Source of the DNA: Streptomyces sp. GESEQ-4
GTDB taxonomy: Bacteria > Actinomycetota > Actinomycetes > Streptomycetales > Streptomycetaceae
NCBI RefSeq assembly: GCF_017948455.1
Contig: NZ_JAFFSU010000001.1
Coordinates: 310,001-374,000, forward strand
Direction: 5' to 3'
DNA length: 64,000 nt
Part shown: piece after piece, positions 54,685-63,362 of the stretch
How positions within the stretch are numbered: position 1 is the first letter of the stretch
Layout: each line of letters opens with the position of its first letter
Program-made: the position numbers and the translations under genes
Notes under the pieces: model-generated
The model's database searches: none
What the model was told of the DNA's origin: nothing
Seen by the model: the letters and a program-made list of their open reading frames with translations, nothing else

Positions 54685-56093
54685 GCCACCCCCGCCAGCC
54701 GCGTCGGCGGCAGATACTCCCGCACATACGTCCGCTCCCAGCACGCGCCCGTCTCCCGCAACTCACGCCAGGTCGTGTAGCGGTAACGGAAGAGACGGGC
54801 GCGGACGAACCGCGGGGGCTCGTCGGGCGGGAAGGGCGAGCGGCGCAGCAGTTTCAGGGTGGCGCGGTCGTTCTCCAGGAGCCGCTCCACCAGGGCGCCG
54901 AACCAGGAGCCGGCATACGCGGGCGACAGCGCGGCGAACCACATCATCCAGTCGAGCCGCAGATGGTACGGCGCGAACTGGCGCGGCCAGTGCCGGGGAT
55001 CACCCGGCTTGCCCTTGAACTCGTACTCCCGCCAGTCCGAGTCCTCGCGCGGCACCGGCTCGGTCGTGCCCTCGACGACCACCTCGTAGCGGATCCGGCT
55101 GACGCTGCCGAACGCCCCGTAGGTGTTGACCAGGTGCAGTGGGTCGAAGGAGCGGTTCATCACCTGGCGGCGGGAGATCATGTTGCGGACCGGCTGGTAG
55201 CTCAGGCCCACGAGCAGCGCGGCGACGGCGAGGACGACGATCTCGTACCAGAGCGGGGCGTCGGCGACGGACGGCGGTGTGGTGGGGAACTCGATCGCCG
55301 ACAGGGCCAGCACGATCGTGATCCAGTTCAGCCAGGAGAAGTTGCCCGACAGGACCAGCCACAGCTGGGTGACGATCATCAAGGACGCCGCGGCCGTCGC
55401 GATCGGCTGCGGTGTGAAGAGGAGGAAGGGCACGACGAGCTGGGTGACGTGGTTCGCGGCCACCTCCGCGCGGTGCAGAGGCCGGGGGAGATGGTGGAAG
55501 AACCAGCTCAGCGGGCCCGGCATCGGCTGGGTCTCGTGGTGGTGGTACAGACAGGTCAGGTTCCGCCAGCAGGCGTCACCGCGCAACTTGATCAGCCCGG
55601 CGCCGAACTCCACCCGGAACAGGATCCAGCGCAGCAGGAAGAGGACGACGATCGGCGGGGCCACCTCGTCATTGCCGAGGAAGACCGTGAGGAAGCCGAC
55701 CTCCAGGAGGAGCGACTCCCAGCCGAAGCCGTACCAGGTCTGGCCGACGTTGACGATCGACAGATACAGCACCCACGGCACCAGCCACAGCAGCATGGCG
55801 CCCCACAGCGGCAGCAGCGAGTCCAGCCCCGCCAGCAGCGCCGCGGACACCGCGCAGCCCGCCCACGCGCAGGCCGCGAAGAACCGGTCCGAGTAGTGCA
55901 GTTGGAACAGGCTCGGGGCCCGCTTGAAAGGCACCCGCGCGACGAACCGGGGGATCGGCAGCATGCCGCGCTCGCCCAGCAGCGCGCGGAACTGCAGCGC
56001 TGCCGTGAGGAACGCGACCAGATACACGGCGGCCAGAGCCCGCTGGAAGACCAGCCGGCTCAGCCAGTAGTCGGGTGCGGTGAACCACTCCAC
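54672..56093 (-). CDS. Lipase maturation factor 1 (LMF1)-like membrane protein
   Basis: This 473-aa protein has about eight membrane spans in the first 320 residues and a soluble C-terminal part. The family blocks are striking: YGFGWESLLLEVGFL, RFGAGLIKLRGD-like VEFGAGLIKLRGDACWRNLT, CLYHHHETQPMPGPLSWFFH, EFKGKPGDPRHWPRQFAPYH and LDWMMWFAAL. In vertebrates LMF1 is needed for folding of lipases in the ER; in bacteria its role is unknown, and some distant relatives transfer or oxidise substrates. It reads towards the fucose operon and has no evident partner. Confidence 0.9.
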   Translation of the reverse strand: MEWFTAPDYWLSRLVFQRALAAVYLVAFLTAALQFRALLGERGMLPIPRFVARVPFKRAPSLFQLHYSDRFFAACAWAGCAVSAALLAGLDSLLPLWGAMLLWLVPWVLYLSIVNVGQTWYGFGWESLLLEVGFLTVFLGNDEVAPPIVVLFLLRWILFRVEFGAGLIKLRGDACWRNLTCLYHHHETQPMPGPLSWFFHHLPRPLHRAEVAANHVTQLVVPFLLFTPQPIATAAASLMIVTQLWLVLSGNFSWLNWITIVLALSAIEFPTTPPSVADAPLWYEIVVLAVAALLVGLSYQPVRNMISRRQVMNRSFDPLHLVNTYGAFGSVSRIRYEVVVEGTTEPVPREDSDWREYEFKGKPGDPRHWPRQFAPYHLRLDWMMWFAALSPAYAGSWFGALVERLLENDRATLKLLRRSPFPPDEPPRFVRARLFRYRYTTWRELRETGACWERTYVREYLPPTRLAGVAQRS

Positions 56094-56240
56094 GGCCGTT
56101 CTCTCCTGACACCATTGTCGCGCCGGAACCTCGGGTCACTCTCTGTACCCGTACCCTCGCTCCCCCGACCACTGCCAGATTGTTTGCGGGAACTCCGCTC
56201 ACCGGTCGAAGAATGAGTCGAATCCTGGCAAGGTAGGCCC

Positions 56241-58328
56241 ATGGTTGATCGGGGAGCGAGCGCCCTGTCACTCCCGGACGACTGGCCCGCCCACCCGGAT
56301 CCGATCCTGGCGCTCAATCGCATGGGCAGCTTCGACTGGGACCTGGACACCGGCCTCTTCCACATGGACGCCCAGGCCCACGAGGTCTTCGACCTGCGCC
56401 CCGACGAATACGACGGCGACCCGGGAACCCTCTCCGTCCGGGTCCCGCCCCCGGAGGCCTACCGGCTCGACGGCCTGGTCGCGCAGGCCATGAAGGACGG
56501 CAGCGAGAACTACGGCACCTACTTCCGCATCCGCCGCCGCGACGGCAGCCTCCGCTGGACCCACACCCAGGGGTACATCCGCCGCGACGAGACCGGCCGA
56601 CCGCGTCGGATCATCGGCATCGTCCGGGACGCCACCCAGGAATTCGAGGAGATCGAGGCCCGCCGGGACCAGGCGGCCCAGGACGAGGCCCGCCGCCGGC
56701 AGACCAACGTCGTCCAGCTCACCACCGCCGCCCTCGCGTACGCCCGTACCGTCCAGGACGTCATCGACGTCCTCAAGGACACCCACGGCCTCACCCACCT
56801 CGGCGCCACCAGCCTGGTCATGGGCCTGGTCGAGGCCGGCCGGATCCGGCTGATCGCCGAGGGCCCGGCGGGCAGCTTCGTGCCCGGCACCCTCGTCACC
56901 CGCATCGACGAGCCCTACCCCATGGGCGAGGTCGTCCGCACCCTCGCCCCGCGGTTCATCGAGTCGCCGGAGGAGTTCGCCGAGAGCTATCCGATCCTGT
57001 GGCCGCACATCACCGACCTGAACATCACGTCGGCCGCCTATCTGCCGCTGATCGCCCAGGCGAAACCCATCGGCGCGATGGGCCTGCTCTACAGCGACCG
57101 GCGCGGCTTCACCGCCGACGAACGCAACGTCCTCGTCGCCCTCGGCTCCAGCATCGCGCAGAGCCTGCAGCGGGCCATGTTCTACGAGCAGGAGAAGGAC
57201 CTCGCGACCGGCCTCCAGCAGGCGATGCTGCCGCGCACCATCCCCAGCGTGCCCGGCGCCGACATCGCCGTCCGCTACCGCGCCGGTTCCGCCGCGGGCT
57301 CCCTGGGCCGGGACATCGGCGGCGACTGGTACGACCTGATCCCGCTGCCGGGCGGCCGGGTCGGCGCCGTCATCGGCGACGTCCAGGGCCACGACACCCA
57401 CGCTGCCGCCGTCATGGGACAGCTGCGCATCGTCCTGCGCGCCTACGCCGCCGAGGGCCACACCCCCGCCACCGTGATGGCCCGCGCCTCCGTCTTCCTG
57501 CACGAACTGGACACCGACCGCTTCGCGACCTGCCTGTACGCGGAGGCCGACCTGTCCACCGGAGTCGTCCAGGTGGTCCGGGCCGGCCATATCGACCCGC
57601 TGATCCGGCAGACCGACGGGACCTGTCGCCGGATAGCCGTGGAGGGCGGGCTGCCGCTCGGTCTGTCCGCCGAGTTCGGCCGCCTCGAATACCCGGTCGG
57701 CACCATCGAGCTCGACCCCGGCCACACCCTGGTGCTGTGCACCGACGGCCTGATCGAACAGCCCGGCGCCGACCTCGACGACGGCATGCAGACCCTCGTG
57801 GCCATGATCAAGACCGGCCCGGACGACGTACGCGACCTCGCCGAACGGCTCATCGACGTGGCCGAGGAACGCGGCGCCGACGACGACGTGGCCCTGCTCC
57901 TGCTGCGTCGCCGCAGCCTGGACACCCCCCAGTCCGGCGGCCGGCTCCAGCAGCACGTGGCACCCGGCGACCCCGAGGCCCTCACCCAGGCCCGGCACAT
58001 GATCCGCGCCGCCGTCCTCGCCTGGGGCGCCCGCGAGCGCGCCGACGAGATCGAACTCGTCGCCGACGAGCTGATCACCAACGCCCTGATGCACACCGAG
58101 GGCTCCGCCGTCGTCACCCTGCGGGTACTGACCGCCACCGACCGGCGGCTGCGCGTCGACGTCGAGGACTCCTCCAGCGCCCTGCCCCGCCGCCGCGACG
58201 CCGGCGAGGCGGGCGTCTCCGGACGCGGACTGCTCCTCGTCGACCTGCTCACGGACGTGTGGGGCGTGGAGGCGCGGGGCGGCGGGAAATGCGTGTGGTG
58301 CGAGTTCGTGGTGGGGGAACGGAGCTGA
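56241..58328 (+). CDS. PAS-GAF-PP2C (SpoIIE) phosphatase with HATPase domain
   Basis: This 695-aa soluble regulator has a PAS domain (about 20-135: MGSFDWDLDTGLF, FRIRRRDGSLRWTHTQGYIR), a GAF domain (about 165-320), the SpoIIE/RsbU-type Ser phosphatase (about 345-550: RDIGGDWYDLIPLPGGRVGA, GDVQGHD, CTDGLIEQ and GADDDVALLLL carry metal Asp residues) and an anti-sigma-like HATPase (about 570-690: ELVADELITNALMHTEG, GRGLLLVDLLTDVWG). It combines an anti-anti-sigma phosphatase with its kinase in one chain, a common Streptomyces arrangement for sensing stress and switching partner proteins. The start may also be GTG 56241-frame alternatives; ATG is used here. Confidence 0.92.
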   Translation: MVDRGASALSLPDDWPAHPDPILALNRMGSFDWDLDTGLFHMDAQAHEVFDLRPDEYDGDPGTLSVRVPPPEAYRLDGLVAQAMKDGSENYGTYFRIRRRDGSLRWTHTQGYIRRDETGRPRRIIGIVRDATQEFEEIEARRDQAAQDEARRRQTNVVQLTTAALAYARTVQDVIDVLKDTHGLTHLGATSLVMGLVEAGRIRLIAEGPAGSFVPGTLVTRIDEPYPMGEVVRTLAPRFIESPEEFAESYPILWPHITDLNITSAAYLPLIAQAKPIGAMGLLYSDRRGFTADERNVLVALGSSIAQSLQRAMFYEQEKDLATGLQQAMLPRTIPSVPGADIAVRYRAGSAAGSLGRDIGGDWYDLIPLPGGRVGAVIGDVQGHDTHAAAVMGQLRIVLRAYAAEGHTPATVMARASVFLHELDTDRFATCLYAEADLSTGVVQVVRAGHIDPLIRQTDGTCRRIAVEGGLPLGLSAEFGRLEYPVGTIELDPGHTLVLCTDGLIEQPGADLDDGMQTLVAMIKTGPDDVRDLAERLIDVAEERGADDDVALLLLRRRSLDTPQSGGRLQQHVAPGDPEALTQARHMIRAAVLAWGARERADEIELVADELITNALMHTEGSAVVTLRVLTATDRRLRVDVEDSSSALPRRRDAGEAGVSGRGLLLVDLLTDVWGVEARGGGKCVWCEFVVGERS

Positions 58329-58359
58329 GTCCACCGGTCCCGGATGGCACTCTGGACGT

Positions 58360-59223
58360 ATGCCGGAACTGCCCGAGGTGGAAGCGCTCAAGGACTTCCT
58401 GACCGAGAACCTGGTCGGCCACGAGATCGTCCGGGTGCTGCCCGTCGCGATCAGCGTGCTGAAGACGTACGACCCTCCGCTCACGGCCGTCGAGGGCCAC
58501 GCCGTCACCGCCGTGCACCGGCACGGCAAGTTCCTCGACCTCGAGACCGACGGCGGCCCGCACTTCGTCACCCACCTCGCCCGCGCCGGCTGGCTGCACT
58601 GGAAGGACAAGCTCCCCGACGGGCCGCCCAAGCCCGGCAAGGGCCCTCTCGCACTGCGCGTCGCCCTGGAGACCGGCGAGGGCTTCGACCTGACGGAGGC
58701 CGGCACCCAGAAGCGGCTCGCGGTGTATGTCGTCCACGACCCGCAGGAGGTCCCCGGTGTCGCCCGCCTCGGCCCCGACCCGCTCGCCGACGACTTCGAC
58801 GGACCCCGGTTCGCGGCCCTGCTGGGGGGCGAGCGGCGGCAGCTCAAGGGTGCCCTGCGCGACCAGAGCCTGATCGCCGGCGTGGGCAACGCCTACAGCG
58901 ACGAGATCCTGCACGCCGCGAAGATGTCCCCCTTCAAACTGGCCGCGTCCCTGACCCCCGAGGAGACCACCCGCCTGTATCAGGCGCTGCGCGGCACCCT
59001 CACCGAGGCCGTCGAGCGCTCCCGCGGCGTCGCCGCCGGACGCCTCAAGGCCGAGAAGAAGAGCGGCCTGCGCGTACACGGCAAGACCGGCGAGCCCTGT
59101 CCGGTGTGCGGCGACACGATCCGCGAGGTCTCCTTCAGCGACTCGTCACTGCAGTACTGCCCGACCTGCCAGACCGGCGGCAAGCCGCTGGCCGACCGGA
59201 GGATGTCCCGGCTGCTGAAGTGA
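58360..59223 (+). CDS. Fpg/Nei-family DNA glycosylase
   Basis: This 287-aa bifunctional glycosylase/AP lyase has the invariant N-terminus MPELPEVEALKDFL (Pro2 nucleophile, Glu3 after Met removal), the helix-two-turn-helix GVGNAYSDEILHAAKMSP and a C-terminal zinc finger (CPVCGDTIREVSF ... YCPTCQ, C-x2-C and C-x2-C) ending in the conserved Arg region. It removes oxidised bases from DNA. It lies 31 nt after the phosphatase gene on the same strand; a shared stress link is possible. Confidence 0.94.
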   Translation: MPELPEVEALKDFLTENLVGHEIVRVLPVAISVLKTYDPPLTAVEGHAVTAVHRHGKFLDLETDGGPHFVTHLARAGWLHWKDKLPDGPPKPGKGPLALRVALETGEGFDLTEAGTQKRLAVYVVHDPQEVPGVARLGPDPLADDFDGPRFAALLGGERRQLKGALRDQSLIAGVGNAYSDEILHAAKMSPFKLAASLTPEETTRLYQALRGTLTEAVERSRGVAAGRLKAEKKSGLRVHGKTGEPCPVCGDTIREVSFSDSSLQYCPTCQTGGKPLADRRMSRLLK

Positions 59224-59261
59224 GACGTCGGTCAGCGCACTGGTCTCCGTCGCCGCCTGGT

Positions 59262-59915
59262 CTACTGCGCGTCGAGGGTCACCAGATGCTCGCCGTCCGT
59301 CGTGCGCACCTCGTACCGGGCGATCTGGTCGATGTGCATCGACGAACTGCCGTGCATGGTGTTCGGGCGGGCGTCGTGGCGGGGCGTCATCCAGTGGGTG
59401 ACCGTCTCCTCCGAGCCGTCCTGGCCCCGGACGACCAGGCGGCAGGGGCGCGGCCCTGCCCCGTCCTTCACGCTCAGCTCGATCTGACTGCCCGAAGCCG
59501 CGTTCTCCGCCGTGACCTGCGCCCATACGCCCGACCGCTCGTCGGTCGCGGTGATGCGCACGGAGCCGGCGTCGCCGCCGCCCGCCGTGATCGCCACCGC
59601 GGGCGCCGCCACCGCGATCGCCACCGAGGCCGCCACGGCATACAGCACCCGCCTGCGCCCGACCCGGCGCCGTGCCGACACCTCGCCGAGCAGCCGGTCA
59701 AGGAGCCGGTTCCCGGGCTGCGTGAGGGGGTTCACAAAGCGCGGCGTGGCTCGCCGGTACAACATCAACTGCCGGGTCACCGGCCCGAATTCGGTCACGT
59801 GTGCCGTACAGCTGGGGCACTCCATGAGGTGGTCCTCGAAGCGGAAGGCGTCCGCCTCGTCCAGCACGCCGAGCGCGTACGCGGCGACGTCGCGATGCCT
59901 CTCCAGGGACCTCAT
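59262..59915 (-). CDS. ZAS-type anti-sigma factor, single membrane span
   Basis: This 217-aa protein has the zinc-binding anti-sigma motif RHRDVAAYALGVLDEADAFR followed by HLMECPSC (H-x3-C-x2-C, residues about 29-36). A basic stretch precedes one membrane span near 90-110 (AVAASVAIAVAAPAVAITAG), and an exported beta-rich C-terminus of about 105 residues follows. It would hold the sigma factor encoded at 60719 inactive at the membrane. The sigma gene, an unknown gene and this one lie in order on the minus strand. A 150-nt gap with a hairpin (60004-60027) separates it from the unknown gene, so it may have its own promoter. Confidence 0.88.
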   Translation of the reverse strand: MRSLERHRDVAAYALGVLDEADAFRFEDHLMECPSCTAHVTEFGPVTRQLMLYRRATPRFVNPLTQPGNRLLDRLLGEVSARRRVGRRRVLYAVAASVAIAVAAPAVAITAGGGDAGSVRITATDERSGVWAQVTAENAASGSQIELSVKDGAGPRPCRLVVRGQDGSEETVTHWMTPRHDARPNTMHGSSSMHIDQIARYEVRTTDGEHLVTLDAQ

Positions 59916-60003
59916 GCCGAATCCTCGTGCCGTTGGGTGCGGGTGGGGTTACTCCTTGCTCCCATCGGTACGCACCAAACCGAAGAATCACTCAAGCCCC
60001 TTA

Positions 60004-60027
60004 CCGAATCGCAACCTAGGGATTCGG
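60004..60027 (-). terminator. Hairpin between the unknown gene and the anti-sigma gene
   Basis: CCGAATC (60004-60010) pairs with GATTCGG (60021-60027) across a 10-nt loop. It could terminate or attenuate the sigma transcript before the anti-sigma gene. Confidence 0.45.
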
Positions 60028-60067
60028 AGCCGGTGGGGCCGGGGATTGGTCGGATCGCCGCGAAATC

Positions 60068-60583
60068 TCAAAAAAGATGGATGGCGAGATGTCCCAGCGG
60101 CAGCCCCAGCTGCCAGGCCGGCGTCCACACCTTCGGCCCGTCGTCCTCGCCGGCCATCGCGGCGCCCTCAGGCACCGCGTTCAGGTCGGGCGCGAGCAGC
60201 TCGGTCTCCTCGAGCCAGCGCCAGGCCGCCTCCGCCAGCTCCAGGTCGGGTGCGGGATCTCCCGACTCGATCGCCTCGGTGGCCAGCTTCGCCAGGCGCT
60301 CGCGCACCCAGTCCTGCCACGGCTGGTCGTACGCCGTCAGCGAAAGCCAGGTCTCCAGCTGGGTGACGACCCGGATGCCGGAGAGCTCGCCGTCGGTGTC
60401 GGACAGGAAGATGGTCAGCGCCAGCGCATCCCGTCCGGCGCGGAACTCGAAGGACGTCGGCGGCATCAGATCGCCGGTCCGCAGCAGTTCGTCGGCGATG
60501 TACTCGGCGTACAACCACGCCATGGGGACGGTCAGTTCACCGCCGCCGGTGCCGTCCGTGCTCTCTTGACCTCTGTGCAGCAT
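60068..60583 (-). CDS. Hypothetical protein between sigma and anti-sigma genes
   Basis: This 171-aa soluble acidic protein has no signal or membrane segment. Notable stretches are PMAWLYAEYIADELLRTGDL, FRAGRDALALTIFLSDTDGE, QPWQDWVRERLAKLATEAIE and a Trp-containing end (VWTPAWQLGLPLGHLAIHLF). I know no named family. Its place between a sigma gene and the presumed anti-sigma gene suggests a role in that signalling unit. The first ATG (60583) is used; a second possible start lies at the Met in TVPMAWLY. Confidence 0.75.
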   Translation of the reverse strand: MLHRGQESTDGTGGGELTVPMAWLYAEYIADELLRTGDLMPPTSFEFRAGRDALALTIFLSDTDGELSGIRVVTQLETWLSLTAYDQPWQDWVRERLAKLATEAIESGDPAPDLELAEAAWRWLEETELLAPDLNAVPEGAAMAGEDDGPKVWTPAWQLGLPLGHLAIHLF

Positions 60584-60718
60584 CCCTTCCTGCCTTCCTC
60601 CGGTGCGTGCGCGTCGCCCGACCCCGGGCCCCAGTCCGGAACACGGATGAAGACAGCTGATTGCTCAACGGGGGTCTTCAGCAAGGCGCTTTACGGAGGT
60701 TTGACTCATCCATTGGTT

Positions 60719-61267
60719 TCACCGCAGGTCGGCCGCGTATCCCGGAAGCACCCTGCGCAGGGCGCGCAGCGCGTAGTACGCGCGGGACTTCACCGTACCG
60801 GGCGGAATTCCGAGCGCCGCCGCGGCCTCCGCCACACTCGCCCCGTGGAAATACACGAGCACCAGGACTTCACGGTGCTCCGGAGTGAGTGTCTTCACAG
60901 CCTCACGCACATCGAGCGCCGCCGCCGCCCGCTCGGCATGGTCGGCTATCACACGCGCGTTCTCCAGCACCGCGTCCCCGACCTCGGCGGGCCGCGCCTG
61001 CCGGGCCCGCCGCGCGTCGATGGCGAGCCGCCGTCCCACGGTCAGCAGCCACGGCCGTACGGAGTCGAAGTCATCGGCGCGCAGCGCCTCGGGATGCTGC
61101 CAGGCGCGTACGAGCGTCTCCTGCACGAGGTCCTCGGCGCGCTGCCGGTCACCGTCGCAGAGCCGGAGCAGCAGCGCGAAAAGAGGCCGGCCGTGCTCCC
61201 GCTGCAGTGCGGCGAGCTCGTGCTCGGCGGTCGTCGTCCCGTTCGAGAGGGTGATTCCGGCCGTCAT
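60719..61267 (-). CDS. ECF-type RNA polymerase sigma factor
   Basis: This 182-aa sigma factor has region 2 (about 18-88: RPLFALLLRLCDGDRQRAED, LVQETLVRAWQHPE and SVRPWLLTVGRRLAIDARRA) and region 4 (about 120-172: LTPEHREVLVLVYFHGASVA, EAAAALGIPPGTVKSRAYYA). It directs RNA polymerase to its own promoters and is probably controlled by the zinc-binding anti-sigma factor at 59262. No clear ribosome site precedes ATG 61267; GTG 61312, 15 codons upstream, is the alternative. Direct repeats of CGACGAACGG at 61342 lie in the presumed promoter region. Confidence 0.9.
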   Translation of the reverse strand: MTAGITLSNGTTTAEHELAALQREHGRPLFALLLRLCDGDRQRAEDLVQETLVRAWQHPEALRADDFDSVRPWLLTVGRRLAIDARRARQARPAEVGDAVLENARVIADHAERAAAALDVREAVKTLTPEHREVLVLVYFHGASVAEAAAALGIPPGTVKSRAYYALRALRRVLPGYAADLR

Positions 61268-61341
61268 GGCCGTATGGCATCGCAGGGTGTGCCGTTCGGA
61301 CAGAGAGCTCACACGGATCTGCGGCGGACGGTCGATCGCGT

Positions 61342-61363
61342 CGACGAACGGTACGACGAACGG
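61342..61363. repeat. Direct repeat CGACGAACGG x2, 12-bp period
   Basis: Exact copies lie at 61342-61351 and 61354-61363 in the divergent region between the sigma and CapA-like genes. Confidence 0.5.
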
Positions 61364-61477
61364 TTCATTCCGCTGCCGGTGAGCGCCGGACGGGCTAATG
61401 AAACCAGTCAGGTTGTTTGCGGAAGCGTTCAGATTCATACCTATTTGTCTGGAAATATGATCGCGACGGGGTGAGCG

Positions 61478-62632
61478 ATGATTGCACGCAGACAGCAGGT
61501 TGCCCTGGCCCTCACGGCCGTTCTCGCCGCAGGCGCCGCCTGCCAGGCCGAGGCCCGCGACGACACCGACCCGGCAGGGCGTCCGGCGCCCTCCGCGGCC
61601 GGCGGATTCACGCTCGTCGCCTCCGGCGACGTCCTCCCGCACAGCGCGATCATCGACCGGGCGCGCTTCGACGCGGGCGGCACCGGCTACGACTTCCGCC
61701 CGATGTTCTCCGGCGTCGCACCCGTGGTCTCCCGCGCCGACCTGGCGCTGTGTCACATGGAGACCGTGTACGGAGAGAACGGCGAGTACACCGGCTACCC
61801 CACCTTCAAGTCCCCGCCCGAGGTCGCGACCGGCCTCGCCGCCACCGGCTACGACGGCTGCTCCACCGCCTCCAACCACAGCCTGGACGACGGTGCGGAC
61901 GGCGTCCGCCGCACGCTGGACACGCTCGACCGCGCGGGCGTACGGCACGCCGGATCGGCCCGCGACGAAGCCGAGGCGCGCACCGCCACCGTCCTGCCCG
62001 CGGGGAAGGCGAAGGTCGCCCACCTCGCCTACACCTACGGCACGAATGGCTTCCCGCTGCCGCCGGGACAGCCCTGGGCCGTCAACCTGATCGACGAGCG
62101 CAAGATCATCGCGGACGCCCGCGCCGCCCGGCAGGCCGGCGCCGACGTGGTCGTGGTGTCCATGCACTGGGGCACGGAATGGCAGGACGCCCCCGACCGG
62201 GGCCAGCAGTCCCTGGCCCGGACCCTCACCGCCGCCCGCACCGGGAACCGCCCGGACATCGACCTCATCCTCGGCACCCACGCCCATGTCCCGCAGGCGT
62301 ACGAGAAGGTCAACGGCACCTGGGTCGTCTACGGAATGGGCGACCAGATCGCAGGCGCCATGTTCAACCACCAGGGCGCACAGGACCCGCGGGGCAACCA
62401 GTCCACCCTCGCCCGCTTCACCTTCACACCGCCCGTGAAGCCCGGCGCCCGCTGGCAGGTGACGAAGGCCGAGTTCATCCCACAACTCTTCGACATCGAC
62501 GCAGGCCGAGTGGTGAACCTCAACGAGGCCCTGAAAAAGGGCGCCGAGCTACAAGGCGTACGCGACAGAATCCGAGACGTGGTATTCAGCCGAGGCGCAG
62601 CAAAAGACGGCCTGATGATGGGCGCCCCATAG
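61478..62632 (+). CDS. Secreted CapA-family metallophosphatase-like protein
   Basis: This 384-aa protein has a signal peptide; LALTAVLAAGAAC could be a weak lipobox (Cys22). The PGA_cap/CapA domain follows (about 44-320): FTLVASGDVLPHSAIIDRAR, LALCHMETVY, SNHSLDDGADGVRRTLDTLD, VVVVSMHWGTEWQDAPD and ILGTHAHVPQAYEKVNGTWV, matching a calcineurin-like phosphoesterase fold with metal-binding Asp, His and Asn. In Bacillus the family serves poly-gamma-glutamate capsule synthesis; here no capsule genes are near and the role is open. The stop codon lies in the loop of the hairpin at 62622. Confidence 0.88.
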   Translation: MIARRQQVALALTAVLAAGAACQAEARDDTDPAGRPAPSAAGGFTLVASGDVLPHSAIIDRARFDAGGTGYDFRPMFSGVAPVVSRADLALCHMETVYGENGEYTGYPTFKSPPEVATGLAATGYDGCSTASNHSLDDGADGVRRTLDTLDRAGVRHAGSARDEAEARTATVLPAGKAKVAHLAYTYGTNGFPLPPGQPWAVNLIDERKIIADARAARQAGADVVVVSMHWGTEWQDAPDRGQQSLARTLTAARTGNRPDIDLILGTHAHVPQAYEKVNGTWVVYGMGDQIAGAMFNHQGAQDPRGNQSTLARFTFTPPVKPGARWQVTKAEFIPQLFDIDAGRVVNLNEALKKGAELQGVRDRIRDVVFSRGAAKDGLMMGAP

Positions 62633-62638
62633 GGGCGC
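62622..62638. terminator. Hairpin GCGCCCC-ATA-GGGGCGC at the capA-like stop
   Basis: This perfect 7-bp stem has a right arm that is the start of repeat copy C, as at 9709-9726. The loop contains part of the TAG stop codon. Confidence 0.55.
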
Positions 62639-62712
62639 GGGGAACTGCGCGACCAGCCACAACGGCGCGGCACACAACCAACGACCTATCGCGGCACCCC
62701 CAGCGGAGCGCT
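62631..62712. repeat. Interspersed repeat, copy C (about 82 bp)
   Basis: The 28-nt core (62631-62658) is identical to copies A and B, and the remainder aligns with copy B. The right end coincides with the stop codon (62711-62713) of the universal stress gene. Confidence 0.85.
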
Positions 62713-63181
62713 ACGGCACGACCGTCACCGGCCACCGCCCCGCCTTCACCAACCGAATCGCGACGGACCCGATGATCCGGTGCCCCGCCTGCTCCGACGC
62801 CCCCACCACCACCGCGTCCGCCTTGAGTTCGTCGGCCGCCTTGACCAGGCCGTTGTAGGGGTCGCCGCGGAACGTGTGGAACTCCCAGCGGACGTCGAAT
62901 ATCCCCTTCACGCGCTCCGTCGCGTCCCTGATCTCCGCGACGATGTTCTCGGCGATCGCGTCCGTCGTCTCCGCGACCGGCGCCCCGAGCGCCGCGCCGG
63001 CGCCCATCACGGGCTGCACGTACACGATCGCGAGGAGCGCGCGCTGCCGCCGGGCCAGGCCACCGGCGTAGGCCGCGGCCCGTAGTGAGGAGTCGGAGCC
63101 GTCCACGCCGACGACGATGACCTTCGGCCCGTCCGTGCCCCGTTCGAACCCTTGCGAGGGCGAGTGCTGCTGATCCGTCAC
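62711..63181 (-). CDS. Universal stress protein (UspA family)
   Basis: This 156-aa single Usp domain has IVVGVDGSDSSLRAAAYAGG at strand one and the ATP-binding loop ADAVVVGASEQAGHRIIGSVAIRLVKAGRWPVTVVP-like end (G-x2-G-x9-G-S pattern, partly degenerate: GASEQAGHRIIGSVA). It binds nucleotides and supports survival under stress; the partner is unknown. GTG 63181 (MTDQQHSPSQ) is preferred because the family N-terminus is short; ATG 63235 would add 18 residues and has a G-rich stretch upstream. The stop overlaps the repeat element. Confidence 0.88.
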   Translation of the reverse strand: MTDQQHSPSQGFERGTDGPKVIVVGVDGSDSSLRAAAYAGGLARRQRALLAIVYVQPVMGAGAALGAPVAETTDAIAENIVAEIRDATERVKGIFDVRWEFHTFRGDPYNGLVKAADELKADAVVVGASEQAGHRIIGSVAIRLVKAGRWPVTVVP

Positions 63182-63362
63182 GCCTGTGAGGCTATCGGAA
63201 CCCCCAGGTCCCGCAGCCGTCGCCGGGCTTCTCATCGATTCGCCCCCCCGGGAGACACCCGCCGTTTCCCTGACGAACCGTCATACGCCGCCCGGGTGGA
63301 ATCATGCCGCCGCTGAGGTGCCGCCGTGGTGCGTCGGGGCCCAGAGGGGCGACTGATGAGTC

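Noticed and set aside
56268..58889. 873-codon minus-strand frame opposite the PP2C and Fpg genes
   Set aside because: It crosses two unrelated well-supported genes and has no domain.
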